A stretch of DNA of 64,000 nucleotides from UBA6220 sp041651335 (GCA_041651335.1 JBAZJL010000001.1:62001-126000); one strand, 5' to 3'; shown: positions 23,036 through 32,999, numbered from the stretch's first letter. Notes: generated from the letters alone by a model not told the origin. Numbers and translations are program-made.

Positions 23036-25562
23036 TCTAAAACAAACCGAACTTTACCGAGCAATTGAATCAGAAAAAGATTTTAAAACTTTTTCCGTAT
23101 TAAGAAAAATATTTTTTACTATTTTTTTAATTTTTCTCGCGCTTTTAATTTTTAATTTTTTTAATAGCCCGGTTCGGGAAATATCATCTTGGCTTGTAGG
23201 CTTTGTTTTGATTTTTCTTGCTCCATATCTCTGGCTTCGAACAATGCATACTTTTTTTGAAGAAGAAGTTAAAGTTCCTAACCCTTTTCATCCAGATTTA
23301 TTTTCCGCGATTAACGATCAAAACGCCAATTTAGCCGAATGGCTTAATTTTAATTCTGCTAAATATTTGGCTCAATCTTTTAAATTAGCTGAAAAAGTAA
23401 AACTCTTGGCTCCGCCTTCTGCTTTTTTGCTTTACAGCTTGCTCGATGAGAAAAATCCAAAAATAATATTTTTATTTTCTCGATTAGGAATCTCGCTTTC
23501 TGATTTTAAAAAACAATTAGCTATCCTAATTAGCGAAGGCAATATTATTAATGATTCCAATGATTTTGGAACATTTATTTACGAAGCCTCTCAATCGGCA
23601 ATCAGAAGACAGGGCACACGCATCAAAGAAGGAGATTTAATTTCCGCCTTATCGGAATCAGAGCCAAACTTTAAAAAAATCATCACTGATTTGGAATTGG
23701 GAAGGGAGGACCTAGAAAATGTTTCCTGGTGGATTGAATCTGTTAATAAAAAAATAAGAAGCAAAAACACTTTTGGAAATTACGAAAACCTAATTAAAAA
23801 AGGCACTCTAGGCCATGATTTAACCTATGGTTATACGCCTACGCTTGATCAATTTTCCATTGATTGGACTAATATTGTTGGACAGCGAGGATATGAAGAA
23901 ATAATTGGAAATAAAAACGAAATTGAACTAACAGAAAAAATCCTGGGAAGAAAAGGGCCACGCAATGTTTTAATTGTTGGTGAAATCGGCTCGGGACGAA
24001 AAAGCATTATCCACTCTGTAATAAAAAAATCTTTATTACAGGAATCAAGCCCGGAGGTGAATAATAAAAGATTTATCCAGTTAGATATTGTTTCTTTGTC
24101 TTCAAATATCGATTCTTATGAAAAAACAGAAACAATTATTAATAAGTGTTTAAATGAGGCAGTGAGCGCTGGAAACATAGTTTTAATTATAAATGATTTG
24201 CATGATTTTTTGGGCGCAGAGAAAAAGGCTGGAATTATGGATATTTCTGGAATCTTGTTGCCGTATTTAACCGATCCAAGAATGCAATCAATCTGCTTGA
24301 CTACTTTCCAAGGATTACATAAATACATTGAAGCCAAACCAGCTATTTTAAATGTTTTTGAAAAAATAGAAATTCCAGAAATCTCGCCAAAAGAAACAAT
24401 GCTTATTTTAGAGAATCTGGTTTTTCGTTTGGAAAAAGAATATGGAAAATTTATTGTTTATGAATCCTTAAAAGAAATTATTGATTTATCTGGAAAATAT
24501 GTTTCTACGCCTTTTCCGCAAAAAGCTATTTCTTTATTACAAGATGCTTTTACTTATAGCTCACAATTTTCTGAAACCGATTTAATCCTTCCCGAGCACA
24601 TTGATCAAATTCTGTCCCAAAAAACAAAAATACCGCTTGGCCGAGTAAAAAGCCAAGAAAAAGAAACTTTGCTTAATTTAGAATCTGCTTTGCATAAGCG
24701 CGTTATCAGCCAAGAAGATGCTATCAAAGAAATATCATCAGCCATGAGGCGGGCTCGTTCTGGAGTACAAACCAAAAAAGGGCCAATGGGAGGATTTCTT
24801 TTCCTTGGTCCAACCGGCGTAGGAAAAACCGAAACTGCCAAAGCTTTAGCTGAAATTTATTTTGGCTCTGAAGATAAAATGATCCGCTTAGATATGTCTG
24901 AATTCCAAAGAATCGAAGATATTGCCCGATTGCTTGGCACTGAAACCCAGCCAGGAATTCTTACCACCAAAGTAAGAGAAAACCCCTTTTCTCTTGTTCT
25001 GCTTGATGAAATAGAAAAAGCCTATCCTGATATTTTAAATATTTTCCTTCAAGTTTTAGATGAGGGGTATGTAAATGATAATTTTGGCAATAAAGTTAAT
25101 TTTAGTAATACAATTATTATTGCTACTTCCAATGCCGGATATAAAATCATTTTACAAGCCCTGGAAGAAAAAAAGGAAATGCCAGAAATTAAAAAAGAAC
25201 TGCTTGATTATGTTTTTGCAAACAATCTTTTTCGCCCAGAATTTGTAAACAGGTTCGACGGCGTGGTTGTTTTTAAATCTTTATCTGAATCTGATTTAAA
25301 GCAAATTGCCGCGCTCCAATTAAATAAAATTGCTGATAATTTAAAAAAGAAAAAGATATCAATGATTATTACCGATGAATTAAAAGAAAAAATAGTAAAA
25401 CTTGGATTTCATCCTATTTTTGGCGCCAGAGAGATGAAAAGAGTAATTCAAGACAATGTAGAAAATGCCATTGCCAAAGCCTTGCTAAGCGATAAAATTG
25501 CCCCTGGGGACTCAATTGAAATAAAACCTGTTGATTTTGAGGTAAAAATATTGAAAAAATAA
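23028..25562 (+). CDS. Membrane-anchored Clp-type AAA+ ATPase
   Basis: A double AAA+ ATPase of about 844 residues related to ClpA/ClpC. Two hydrophobic segments near the N-terminus (about 27-75) anchor it. A Clp-N-like region (about 95-230) follows. D1 has a Walker A variant GEIGSGRKS and Walker B VLIINDLHDF. D2 has GPTGVGKTETAKALAE and LLDEIEKAYPDILNIFLQVL with the C-terminal D2-small domain. The ATG at 23028 is preferred to 23022. No clpP is nearby. It probably unfolds or remodels proteins at the membrane; the two upstream membrane proteins may be its partners. Confidence 0.85.
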   Translation: MFNLKQTELYRAIESEKDFKTFSVLRKIFFTIFLIFLALLIFNFFNSPVREISSWLVGFVLIFLAPYLWLRTMHTFFEEEVKVPNPFHPDLFSAINDQNANLAEWLNFNSAKYLAQSFKLAEKVKLLAPPSAFLLYSLLDEKNPKIIFLFSRLGISLSDFKKQLAILISEGNIINDSNDFGTFIYEASQSAIRRQGTRIKEGDLISALSESEPNFKKIITDLELGREDLENVSWWIESVNKKIRSKNTFGNYENLIKKGTLGHDLTYGYTPTLDQFSIDWTNIVGQRGYEEIIGNKNEIELTEKILGRKGPRNVLIVGEIGSGRKSIIHSVIKKSLLQESSPEVNNKRFIQLDIVSLSSNIDSYEKTETIINKCLNEAVSAGNIVLIINDLHDFLGAEKKAGIMDISGILLPYLTDPRMQSICLTTFQGLHKYIEAKPAILNVFEKIEIPEISPKETMLILENLVFRLEKEYGKFIVYESLKEIIDLSGKYVSTPFPQKAISLLQDAFTYSSQFSETDLILPEHIDQILSQKTKIPLGRVKSQEKETLLNLESALHKRVISQEDAIKEISSAMRRARSGVQTKKGPMGGFLFLGPTGVGKTETAKALAEIYFGSEDKMIRLDMSEFQRIEDIARLLGTETQPGILTTKVRENPFSLVLLDEIEKAYPDILNIFLQVLDEGYVNDNFGNKVNFSNTIIIATSNAGYKIILQALEEKKEMPEIKKELLDYVFANNLFRPEFVNRFDGVVVFKSLSESDLKQIAALQLNKIADNLKKKKISMIITDELKEKIVKLGFHPIFGAREMKRVIQDNVENAIAKALLSDKIAPGDSIEIKPVDFEVKILKK

Positions 25563-25574
25563 CAAACTTCTTCT

Positions 25575-25604
25575 CTTAAGCCGCTTTTAAGCGGTTTTTT
25601 TGTT
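25575..25604 (+). terminator. Intrinsic terminator after the Clp-type gene
   Basis: AAGCCGCTT/AAGCGG hairpin followed by seven T. Confidence 0.85.
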
Positions 25605-25669
25605 TCTGTTGATTTTTTGTTGATTTTTATTGTTTTTTAAAAAAATGGGGGAGAAATGGATCAAAGGGG

Positions 25670-25735
25670 TTGACAAGGATATTTGAGTGGGATAAAATGG
25701 TGGCACAGTGTTAACAAGTGGGAAAAAGTGTGGAT
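25670..25735 (+). promoter_or_regulatory. mraZ promoter with MraZ-box-like repeats
   Basis: TTGACA (25670), 17-base spacer, TAAAAT (25693-25698). TGGGA occurs at 25688-25692, overlapping the -10 edge, and again at 25719-25723, the latter followed ten bases later by TGTGG (25729-25733). MraZ is known to bind TGGG(A/N) boxes repeated with ten-base spacing upstream of its own operon, so autorepression is likely. Confidence 0.7.
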
Positions 25736-25746
25736 AAATAAATTTT

Positions 25747-26166
25747 ATGATTATCGGCCAATACAGCTATATTATTGACGAAAAAAAAAGGATTTCTATT
25801 CCTACTAAATTCAGGGATTCTTTGGATTTAAGCGCAGTTTTAACAAAAGGATTTGAAGGCTGTCTTTATTTATATCCTCAAACAGAATGGCAAAAATTTT
25901 TAGATATGATTAACAAGCTTCCATATTTTGACCCAGCTACCAGAGAAATGAAAAGAACTATTGTGGGATCAGCAATGGATGTAAAGCTTGATTCAGCTGG
26001 CCGAATTTTAGTGCCTGATTATTTAAAAGATTATGCTGGTTTAGAAAAACAACTGATTATTGTGGGCTTAAACGATCATATTGAAATTTGGGATGAAAGC
26101 AAATGGAATAAATATAGCCCAAATTTAAATGAAATTTCAGACAGACTAAAAGATTTCGGACTATAA
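25747..26166 (+). CDS. mraZ: Transcriptional regulator MraZ
   Basis: The 139-residue AbrB-like regulator that heads division and cell-wall clusters. Two repeats are visible: GQYSYIIDEKKRISIPTKFR and KLDSAGRILVPDYLKDYAGL. It forms a ring that binds repeated boxes in its own promoter, which are present just upstream. Its stop overlaps the ATG of rsmH. Confidence 0.94.
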   Translation: MIIGQYSYIIDEKKRISIPTKFRDSLDLSAVLTKGFEGCLYLYPQTEWQKFLDMINKLPYFDPATREMKRTIVGSAMDVKLDSAGRILVPDYLKDYAGLEKQLIIVGLNDHIEIWDESKWNKYSPNLNEISDRLKDFGL

Positions 26167-27035
26167 TGCATATTTCTGTTTTATTAAAAGAAACAATTCA
26201 AGGGCTTTGTCCGAAAGAAAATGAAAATTTTATTGATTGCACACTAAACGGCGGAGGGCATACTAAAGAAATTTTAAAACACAATGGACCCAAAGGAAAA
26301 ATATTAGGCATAGAATGGGATAAAGAAATTTTTGACAACATTAAAAAAGAAAACATTGATCGTTTGATTGCTGTTAACGATTCTTATGTAAATTTAAAAA
26401 AAATCGCAGAAGAAAATGGATTTAATAATGTTTCTGGAATTTTATTTGATTTAGGAATGTCTTCATACCAAATAGATGAAGAAAAAAAAGGATTTAGCTT
26501 TAGAAAAAACGAACCATTAGTAATGTCTTATGGGGAAGAGAATCAAAGTGCTGCAAAAATCGTAAATGAATATTCCGAAGTAGAATTAGAAAAAATAATC
26601 AGAGAGTATGGAGAAGAAAAATTCAGTAGAAAAATAGCAAAAAAAATAATTGAAGAAAGAAAGAATAAAAAAATTGAAACCACATTCCAGTTAATAGAAA
26701 TAATCAAAAAAGCGATTCCCAAAACATACCAATATTCAAAAATTCATTTTGCCACTAGAACTTTCCAAGCCCTGCGCATTGAAACAAATCAAGAATTGGA
26801 GAATATAAGAAAAGCTTTACCCCAAGCAATCGAATTGCTTATCCCTAAAGGAAGAATAGCAATAATTTCATTTCATTCATTAGAAGATCGAATCGTGAAA
26901 AATTATTTTAAAGAACAAGAACAAAAGAAAATTATAAAAATATTAACTAAAAAACCAATTGCGCCCGAAGAACAAGAAATAAAAATAAATCCTCGAGCTA
27001 GATCGGCAAAATTAAGAATAGCAATAAAATTATAA
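26166..27035 (+). CDS. rsmH: 16S rRNA C1402 N4-methyltransferase
   Basis: RsmH (MraW) methylates cytosine 1402 of 16S rRNA with SAM. The 289-residue protein begins MHISVLLKETIQGLCPK and has the SAM site FIDCTLNGGGHTKEIL, the conserved LFDLGMSSYQID, and the C-terminal signature ISFHSLEDRIVKNYF. It sits between mraZ and ftsL as in most bacteria, with a one-base overlap and a three-base gap. Confidence 0.95.
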   Translation: MHISVLLKETIQGLCPKENENFIDCTLNGGGHTKEILKHNGPKGKILGIEWDKEIFDNIKKENIDRLIAVNDSYVNLKKIAEENGFNNVSGILFDLGMSSYQIDEEKKGFSFRKNEPLVMSYGEENQSAAKIVNEYSEVELEKIIREYGEEKFSRKIAKKIIEERKNKKIETTFQLIEIIKKAIPKTYQYSKIHFATRTFQALRIETNQELENIRKALPQAIELLIPKGRIAIISFHSLEDRIVKNYFKEQEQKKIIKILTKKPIAPEEQEIKINPRARSAKLRIAIKL

Positions 27036-27038
27036 AAT

Positions 27039-27332
27039 ATGGCTAAAAAAAGAAAAATTAAAAACATCTTCAGTCTTCTTCCAATTTTGGTTATTGTTTC
27101 TGCTTGTTTTTATGTTTTTCAAATAGCCCAATCTGCTCAATCAGAATATTTAATTAATGAAAAAGAAAAAGAAATCGCTTTGTTAAAAAAAGAAACCGCT
27201 ACTCTTCAATTAAATATTTCACAAAGCAAAAATCTGGTAAATTTTGAAGACCGCATCACAGAAAAAGGATATGATAAAATAGAAAAAATAGATTATCTTA
27301 TTATTCCTAGCAATTCAGTGGCCACGAAATAA
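27039..27332 (+). CDS. ftsL: FtsL-like division protein
   Basis: A 97-residue bitopic protein with a short basic cytoplasmic start, one membrane helix (IFSLLPILVIVSACFYVFQI) and a coiled coil outside (EKEKEIALLKKETATLQLNI). Sequence identity among FtsL proteins is very low, so the call rests on size, topology and position between rsmH and the division transpeptidase gene. It would bridge FtsI and FtsB in the divisome. Confidence 0.75.
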   Translation: MAKKRKIKNIFSLLPILVIVSACFYVFQIAQSAQSEYLINEKEKEIALLKKETATLQLNISQSKNLVNFEDRITEKGYDKIEKIDYLIIPSNSVATK

Positions 27333-27345
27333 CTCTATTTAGGCT

Positions 27346-29061
27346 ATGCTAAAAAACTTGCGAATTAATTTTATTTTAGCGCTTATTTTTTTCGCGGGAG
27401 GGATTGTCCTCTTCCGCCTTTTCATTTTACAAGTTCAAGATGGCGATCACTACAAAGCCATTGCCCAGGGCCGGCAAATTTCAACCGAAAATGTCCAAGG
27501 CGAAAGGGGAGCAATTTATTTTATTAATGGCGAACCCTTGGCTTTAACTGAAAAACAGCCTTATGTTTTTATTTCTCCAAAAGAAATGATTAATGAAAAC
27601 AAAGAAAAAATCGCTGAAGAATTGGAAAAAATAATAGATCTAAAAAAACAAGATATTTTGTTTAGAACTGAAAATGTTAACAGCCAATATGAAATTTTAA
27701 AAGAAAAGTTAACCGAACAAGAAGCAGAGGCTATTAAAAAATCTGGGCTAAAAGGGGTTTATTTAGATTATTGGCAGGCTAGAGTCTATCCAAACAATAA
27801 AATGGCTGGACAGCTCTCTGGATATCTTAATAAAGATAAAAAAGGGCAATATGGCTTGGAAGAATATTATGATGATATTCTCCAAGAAAAAGATTTAATT
27901 GAAAAAAGCCAAACAAATATTTGGAGCTTTTTTACTTCCCAAAACAATGAAACCTCAACCAATGGGGAATCAATCAAGCTAACGATTGATTACAATATCC
28001 AGTATATGGCAGAAAAAATTCTTGCGGAAAATGCCAAGGAGTTTGAATATAAAAGCGGACAAATAATTGTCATGGATCCTTATACGGGCGCAATAATTGC
28101 CATGGCCCAATATCCTCTTTTTGATCCCAATAATTATCAAAATGAAAAAAATTTCAATATTTTTCAAAACGATTCAATTCAAAAAATTTTTGAACCAGGC
28201 TCAATTTTTAAAGCAATAACAATGGCCGCAGCAATCAATGAAAAAGCAGTTACCCCAGAAACTACTTACAATGACGACAAGGGTTATATAATGTATGGAA
28301 CTTATAAGGTGGCTAATTATAATGAAAAAATTTGGGGATTGATAACAATGACAAATGCTTTGGAGCATTCGGTTAATACTGCTTTGATGGAAGCGGAAAA
28401 AAGACTTGGTCATGAAAAATTTTTTCAATATTTAGAAAATTTTGGTTTTTTTGAAAAAACCGGAATTGATTTAAGCGGGGAAGTAGCTTCTAAAAATAAA
28501 GAATTAGAAAAGGCAATTAAGCAAAATATTGCCGTTAATTTGGCGAATGTTTCTTTTGGTCAGGGGATTGGAATTACTCCACTTCACATTACTTCGGCCT
28601 ATTGCACGATTGCCAATGGCGGGAATTCAGTAAAACCCTATCTTGTTAAAGAAAAAGATAATGGAATACAAAAACAAGAAATTGAGCCAACAATAATAAA
28701 AAGAATTTTATCTACAGAAACCACGAACACAATGAAAAAAATGCTGGTTAGTGTTATTGAAAACGGGTATGGCCACCAAGCTAAAATTCCAGGATATTAT
28801 ATTGCTGGGAAAACAGGAACCGCTCAAATCCCTTGGACATCTTTAAACGAAAATAAAACAGGATATTCTCCTCAAACCTGGCAAACATTTTTAGGATTTG
28901 CCCCGGCTTATGATCCAAAATTCGTGGCTTTGGTAAAATTAGATAACCCCGAAGCAATCAAGACCTCGGAATATTCAGCCACGCCAATGTTTCATGATTT
29001 AGCAAAATATATTTTAGATTATTGGCAAATTCCACCAGATTACAGCACAGCAGAAGAATAA
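27346..29061 (+). CDS. ftsI: Penicillin-binding protein 2/FtsI-type transpeptidase
   Basis: A 571-residue class B penicillin-binding protein that crosslinks peptidoglycan at the septum. It has an N-terminal membrane helix (FILALIFFAGGIVLFRLFI), the dimerisation domain with RGAIYFINGEPLALT, and a transpeptidase domain with all three motifs: SIFK in EPGSIFKAIT, SVN in LEHSVNTAL, and KTGT in AGKTGTAQIP. It ends the short mraZ-rsmH-ftsL-ftsI cluster. No mur genes follow. Confidence 0.93.
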   Translation: MLKNLRINFILALIFFAGGIVLFRLFILQVQDGDHYKAIAQGRQISTENVQGERGAIYFINGEPLALTEKQPYVFISPKEMINENKEKIAEELEKIIDLKKQDILFRTENVNSQYEILKEKLTEQEAEAIKKSGLKGVYLDYWQARVYPNNKMAGQLSGYLNKDKKGQYGLEEYYDDILQEKDLIEKSQTNIWSFFTSQNNETSTNGESIKLTIDYNIQYMAEKILAENAKEFEYKSGQIIVMDPYTGAIIAMAQYPLFDPNNYQNEKNFNIFQNDSIQKIFEPGSIFKAITMAAAINEKAVTPETTYNDDKGYIMYGTYKVANYNEKIWGLITMTNALEHSVNTALMEAEKRLGHEKFFQYLENFGFFEKTGIDLSGEVASKNKELEKAIKQNIAVNLANVSFGQGIGITPLHITSAYCTIANGGNSVKPYLVKEKDNGIQKQEIEPTIIKRILSTETTNTMKKMLVSVIENGYGHQAKIPGYYIAGKTGTAQIPWTSLNENKTGYSPQTWQTFLGFAPAYDPKFVALVKLDNPEAIKTSEYSATPMFHDLAKYILDYWQIPPDYSTAEE

Positions 29062-29117
29062 TTTTTTCTTTGGACAAATAATAATTTTTGTGCTATTTTT
29101 TGAAATACCAATTCTTT

Positions 29118-29190
29118 GGTCCCATCGTCTAGAGGCCTAGGACATTAGATTCTCAATCTAAGAACACCGGTTCGAATCCGGTTGGGACCG
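29118..29190 (+). tRNA. tRNA-Glu (anticodon CUC)
   Basis: The acceptor stem GGTCCCA/TGGGACC, a D arm, the anticodon stem TTAGA/TCTAA with loop TTCTCAA, and the T arm CCGG-TTCGAAT-CCGG all fold well. CUC reads the Glu codon GAG. No CCA is encoded. Confidence 0.93.
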
Positions 29191-29264
29191 CTTTAACAGT
29201 GCTTAAAACCTTTTACCAAGATTATTATCAATTTGGAGCCCCTCACATAAACTTCTGATTGACT

Positions 29265-29293
29265 CATGTTTGGGAGCTTAGCTCCCAAACATG
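29265..29293. repeat. 29-bp perfect palindrome, copy 2
   Basis: Identical to 12012-12040. It is followed by TTTTATTTT and, 40 bases on, a GATATAAT -10 box leading to the pilin gene. The rest of 29191-29382 shows no gene. Confidence 0.85.
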
Positions 29294-29382
29294 TTTTATT
29301 TTCCACTCATTTCTCATTTTCAAGATTAATATATTTTGATATAATGTTTTTAATAAACAAAAAATATTTTAATTATTAACAA

Positions 29383-30642
29383 ATGAATTCTAAAAAGCTT
29401 CTTGCTTTTACCTTAATCGAGCTCTTGGTCGTGATTGCAATCGTGGGTATCTTATCTGGTTTTGTTTTAGTTTCTTTGAATTCTGCGACAGATTCTGCTA
29501 AAGACGTAAAGACAAAAAATGATTTATCGGCCATTTCCCGGGCGATTCTCACTTATCAAGCTTTGAATAATTCTTATCCTATTGAAGAAACCCCTTGTAG
29601 TATTGGTGACGGAACTTGTTTAAACGAATTAGTTCCAAATCATATTCAATCCTTTCCTCTTGATTTTAACAATAATCCTTATCATTATTCTTCCGATGGA
29701 ACCAGTTTTACTCTTACCGGGGCCTTAACCAATGACCGAATCTTAGCTTATGATTCTGAAACTGGATATAGTGAATTAGAAATTGCCCTGCCTGGATATG
29801 CAAAAAAACAATTAATAACTATTTTTAATAATTCCGAAGAAATTTTAACAGATTATCAAATAATGGTAGAAATAACTTATGATGCTGATATGCAATCTGA
29901 TTTTGATGATATCAGGTTTACAAATTCCAACGGAGCTGTTCTGTCATCTTATCTAGAATCAAAAACAGATGGAGTTTCTGCGATATTTTGGGTTAAAATT
30001 CCTGAAATCCCAATAAGTGGAAATACGATTTATTTATATTATGGAAATGAAACAGCTTCTTCAAATTCCAATGGAGATAATACATTTCTTTTATATGAAA
30101 ATTTCTCGGAATCAACGCTTAATACAGAAAAATGGTTTACTGCTTCTTTAAGAGGAAATTATACTATTAGCTCAAATAGAATCGCTTTTAATGGAACCTC
30201 TTGGTGGGGATGTTATATCGGTTCGGTTGAAAAATTTGATAAGACAAAACAATATTTATTAAGTTATAGTGCTTATGATCCGCACAACGGAGGATCGGGT
30301 TGCTGTCAAAGAAACGAGGTTTCGGCCTGTTCTTATTCTAATACCGTTGTTAGAGACATGGCTTATTATTATTTACCTGAAAATGGTTTTCATAACAGCT
30401 ACAATGGTTATGAAACTTGTGTAATCTTAGATGCTTTTTCTGCTTATTCTACTCCAGTAGATAAAAGAGAAAGAAAAATCATCAACGTGGCCACTAGTCC
30501 TTTGATAACCCAGCCAACTTTTAATATCGAACTTCATGGAGCTGATTATACTTCCAATCCTACTTATTATTCTCATGTTTTTTTAAGTAAATACGTTACT
30601 TCTCCTCCAACGCTTTCTTTTGGTATTGAACAAAATAATTAA
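29383..30642 (+). CDS. Type IV pilin-like protein with DUF2341 domain
   Basis: A 419-residue prepilin. The N-terminus MNSKKLLAFTLIELLVVIAI is a class III signal, cut before the Phe by prepilin peptidase, and starts a long helix. About 120 residues of pilin head follow, including Cys pairs at TPCSIGDGTC. A DUF2341 domain comes next (about 145-235, with IYLYYGN), then a beta-rich, Cys-containing end resembling a lectin-like fold. DUF2341 domains are common on surface proteins and may bind sugars. It may be a tip or adhesion pilin. No pilus assembly genes are in this window. Confidence 0.82.
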   Translation: MNSKKLLAFTLIELLVVIAIVGILSGFVLVSLNSATDSAKDVKTKNDLSAISRAILTYQALNNSYPIEETPCSIGDGTCLNELVPNHIQSFPLDFNNNPYHYSSDGTSFTLTGALTNDRILAYDSETGYSELEIALPGYAKKQLITIFNNSEEILTDYQIMVEITYDADMQSDFDDIRFTNSNGAVLSSYLESKTDGVSAIFWVKIPEIPISGNTIYLYYGNETASSNSNGDNTFLLYENFSESTLNTEKWFTASLRGNYTISSNRIAFNGTSWWGCYIGSVEKFDKTKQYLLSYSAYDPHNGGSGCCQRNEVSACSYSNTVVRDMAYYYLPENGFHNSYNGYETCVILDAFSAYSTPVDKRERKIINVATSPLITQPTFNIELHGADYTSNPTYYSHVFLSKYVTSPPTLSFGIEQNN

Positions 30643-30658
30643 AAAAATAAATTAAAAT

Positions 30659-30982
30659 ATGAAAAACTTTTTATTTTATATTCCTAGAGTCTTAGCAATC
30701 TTAATTATTGCTTTTTTTGCAATTTTTATTCTTGAAGGATTCAGTCCAGAATTCGGCTGGATGGATTCTTTGATGCACTTGATTTTAGCCCTAGCCGCCT
30801 TGGGCGCAACAATAATCGCGTGGAAAAAACCAAAAATAGGATGTTGGTTTTTTATTTTTTTTGGAATCTGGTTTTTATGGACAAATTTTGACAATCGTTT
30901 ACAAAACGGATTAATAATCGGCGGTATTCCATTATTAACTGGAATTTTATTTTTAATCGAAGGGTTTAAAAAAAATAAATGA
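30659..30982 (+). CDS. Membrane protein (107 aa)
   Basis: About four hydrophobic segments, e.g. VLAILIIAFFAIFILEGF, LMHLILALAALGATIIAW and GGIPLLTGILFLIEGF. The pattern resembles the DUF7670-like and small four-helix membrane proteins of CPR, but I cannot assign a family. It overlaps the HD-domain gene by four bases (ATGA), which implies coupled expression. Confidence 0.65.
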   Translation: MKNFLFYIPRVLAILIIAFFAIFILEGFSPEFGWMDSLMHLILALAALGATIIAWKKPKIGCWFFIFFGIWFLWTNFDNRLQNGLIIGGIPLLTGILFLIEGFKKNK

Positions 30983-31956
30983 AATATAAAGATAGAGTTT
31001 ATAATGAAATAGAAATTCACGAACCGATTATTTTAGATTTGATAAATTGCCCAAGCCTTCAAAGATTAAAATATATAGATCAGGCAGGATACCTTGAGCC
31101 ATTTTTCCCTGGAACAGCGCAATCTAGATTTGAACATTCAATCGGAGTTTATTATCTTTTAAAAATGTATAATGCCCCTCTTGAAGAACAAATTGCTGGG
31201 CTTATTCATGATGTTTCTCATTCAATATTTTCTCATTGCATTGATTATGTTTTAGACGTTGGATCGGAAACAGATCACAGCCATCAAGATAATGTGTTTG
31301 ATGAATTTGTCAGAAATTCAGAGATTCCAGAAATAATTAAAAAACATGATTTAGACTTGGATTATATTCTAGATGATAAAAATTTTCCTTTAAAAGAAAA
31401 AAATCTGCCGGATTTATGCGCTGATCGGATTGATTATTCGCTTCGAACAGCGATTGTATTTAAAGATATTGAAAATGCAAAATATTTTCTAGATAATTTA
31501 ATTGTAGAAAATAAAAATTGGATTTTTAAAAACTTTGAAAGCGCAAAAAAATTTGCTGAATTATTCTATAAGCTTAATACTGAATATTTTGCAGGACTAT
31601 CTTCGGCAATTATGTTTCGAACCGTAGGGGATTGCCTTCGGTTTGCCCTTGCTAAGGGATATATTTCCGAAAATGATCTCTATACTACCGACGAACAGGT
31701 TATTCAAAAAATCAAATCACATCTTGATCAAGATTTTGATTTAAAATTATTATTCGACCGAATGAATAATAAAACAAAAATTGAAAATAATCCCGATAAT
31801 TATAAGAAAAAAGTCTTCTGTAAGTCTCGAATCATCGACCCCTTTTGTTATGATCACGAAAAAATAAAAAAAGTTTCGGAACTAGATTCGGAATGGAAAA
31901 AAATCTTAATCCAAGAATCTCAGCCAAAAGAATATTTTTTAAAATTTGATAAATAG
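30979..31956 (+). CDS. HD-domain phosphohydrolase
   Basis: A 325-residue metal-dependent phosphohydrolase. The HD residues appear as RFEHSIGVYYLL and IAGLIHDVSHSIFSH, with a later Asp in PDLCADRIDYSLR. This layout is that of the YdhJ/dNTPase-like HD proteins, which often act on nucleotides. The start overlaps the small membrane protein gene. The substrate is not determinable from sequence. Confidence 0.85.
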   Translation: MKYKDRVYNEIEIHEPIILDLINCPSLQRLKYIDQAGYLEPFFPGTAQSRFEHSIGVYYLLKMYNAPLEEQIAGLIHDVSHSIFSHCIDYVLDVGSETDHSHQDNVFDEFVRNSEIPEIIKKHDLDLDYILDDKNFPLKEKNLPDLCADRIDYSLRTAIVFKDIENAKYFLDNLIVENKNWIFKNFESAKKFAELFYKLNTEYFAGLSSAIMFRTVGDCLRFALAKGYISENDLYTTDEQVIQKIKSHLDQDFDLKLLFDRMNNKTKIENNPDNYKKKVFCKSRIIDPFCYDHEKIKKVSELDSEWKKILIQESQPKEYFLKFDK

Positions 31957-32012
31957 ATTTTCCTTTTTCAAAAATTTTTGCTAAAATAGTTATAATAATA
32001 AAATAAATAAAA

Positions 32013-32999
32013 ATGTTTGAATTAATTTTTTATATCCTTGTTTTCTTGCTTTCCTGCGGAGCTTTTTATTTTTCTGGAGAATTGATTGTAAACAGCTTAA
32101 CGCGTTTGGCTAAATTTTTAAAATGGAAAGAATTCGCTGTTTCTTTTTTGATTATGGCTGTTGTGGCTGCTTTTCCTAATTTATTTGTTGGTATTATTTC
32201 AGCTTTAAACAATATTCCTCAGCTATCTTTTGCCGATGTCTTGGGTGGAAATGTGGTTGATCTTACTTTGGCTGTTGCTTTAGCCGCGCTTTTCTCTCAA
32301 AACGGAATTCCTGCTCAAAGCCGAACAATTCAAATTACTCTTTCTTTTACAGCCATTGCTGCAGTTTTGCCAGTGCTTTTAGCTTGGGATGGTTTAGTTT
32401 CCAGGGCAGATGGTGTTATTTTAATTTTGTTTTATCTTCTTTATTTAATTTGGCTATTTTCTAAAAAAGAAAACTTTAGCAAAGTTTGTGAAGAAACTCC
32501 TGCCCAAACCAAGCTCCATAAAAAATCAAATTATTATCTTTTTAATGCTTTAAAAGTAGCCGGCGCAATTCTAATTTTTCTTTTTGCTGCCCAGGGGATC
32601 GTCAGCTCGGCCCAATATTTTGCCGAAACTTTTAACTGGTCTTTGATTTTGATTGGATTATTTATTGTTAGTTTAGGTAATTCAGCGCCGGAAATATTCT
32701 TTGCCATTACTTGTGCCAAAAAAAACAATGGCTGGATGATTTTAGGCGATTTGATGGGGGCAATTATTGGATCAGCCACTTTTGTTTTGGGAATTGTTGC
32801 CCTTATTAATCCTATTGAAATAAAAGATTTTTCTCCTTTTGCTGTGGCTAGATTTTTTACAATTTTTGCTATTTTCTTCTTCTTTATCTTTACAAAAAGC
32901 GACCAAAGAATCAGCAAAAAAGAAGCAGCTTTTCTCTTGTTTTTATATATTGCTTTTGTTATTGCCGAGCTCTTTGCCAAAAGCCACACTATATTATAA
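32013..32999 (+). CDS. Sodium/calcium exchanger family protein
   Basis: A 328-residue CaCA-superfamily antiporter with about ten membrane helices in two inverted halves. The alpha repeats can be seen as VVAAFPNLFVGIISAL...LGGNVVDLTLAVALAA and VSLGNSAPEIFFAI...DLMGAIIGSATFVLG. The first repeat has FPN where most family members have PE, so the ion-binding Glu is missing on that side and ion choice may differ. It probably exchanges Ca2+ or another cation for Na+ or H+. Confidence 0.82.
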   Translation: MFELIFYILVFLLSCGAFYFSGELIVNSLTRLAKFLKWKEFAVSFLIMAVVAAFPNLFVGIISALNNIPQLSFADVLGGNVVDLTLAVALAALFSQNGIPAQSRTIQITLSFTAIAAVLPVLLAWDGLVSRADGVILILFYLLYLIWLFSKKENFSKVCEETPAQTKLHKKSNYYLFNALKVAGAILIFLFAAQGIVSSAQYFAETFNWSLILIGLFIVSLGNSAPEIFFAITCAKKNNGWMILGDLMGAIIGSATFVLGIVALINPIEIKDFSPFAVARFFTIFAIFFFFIFTKSDQRISKKEAAFLLFLYIAFVIAELFAKSHTIL

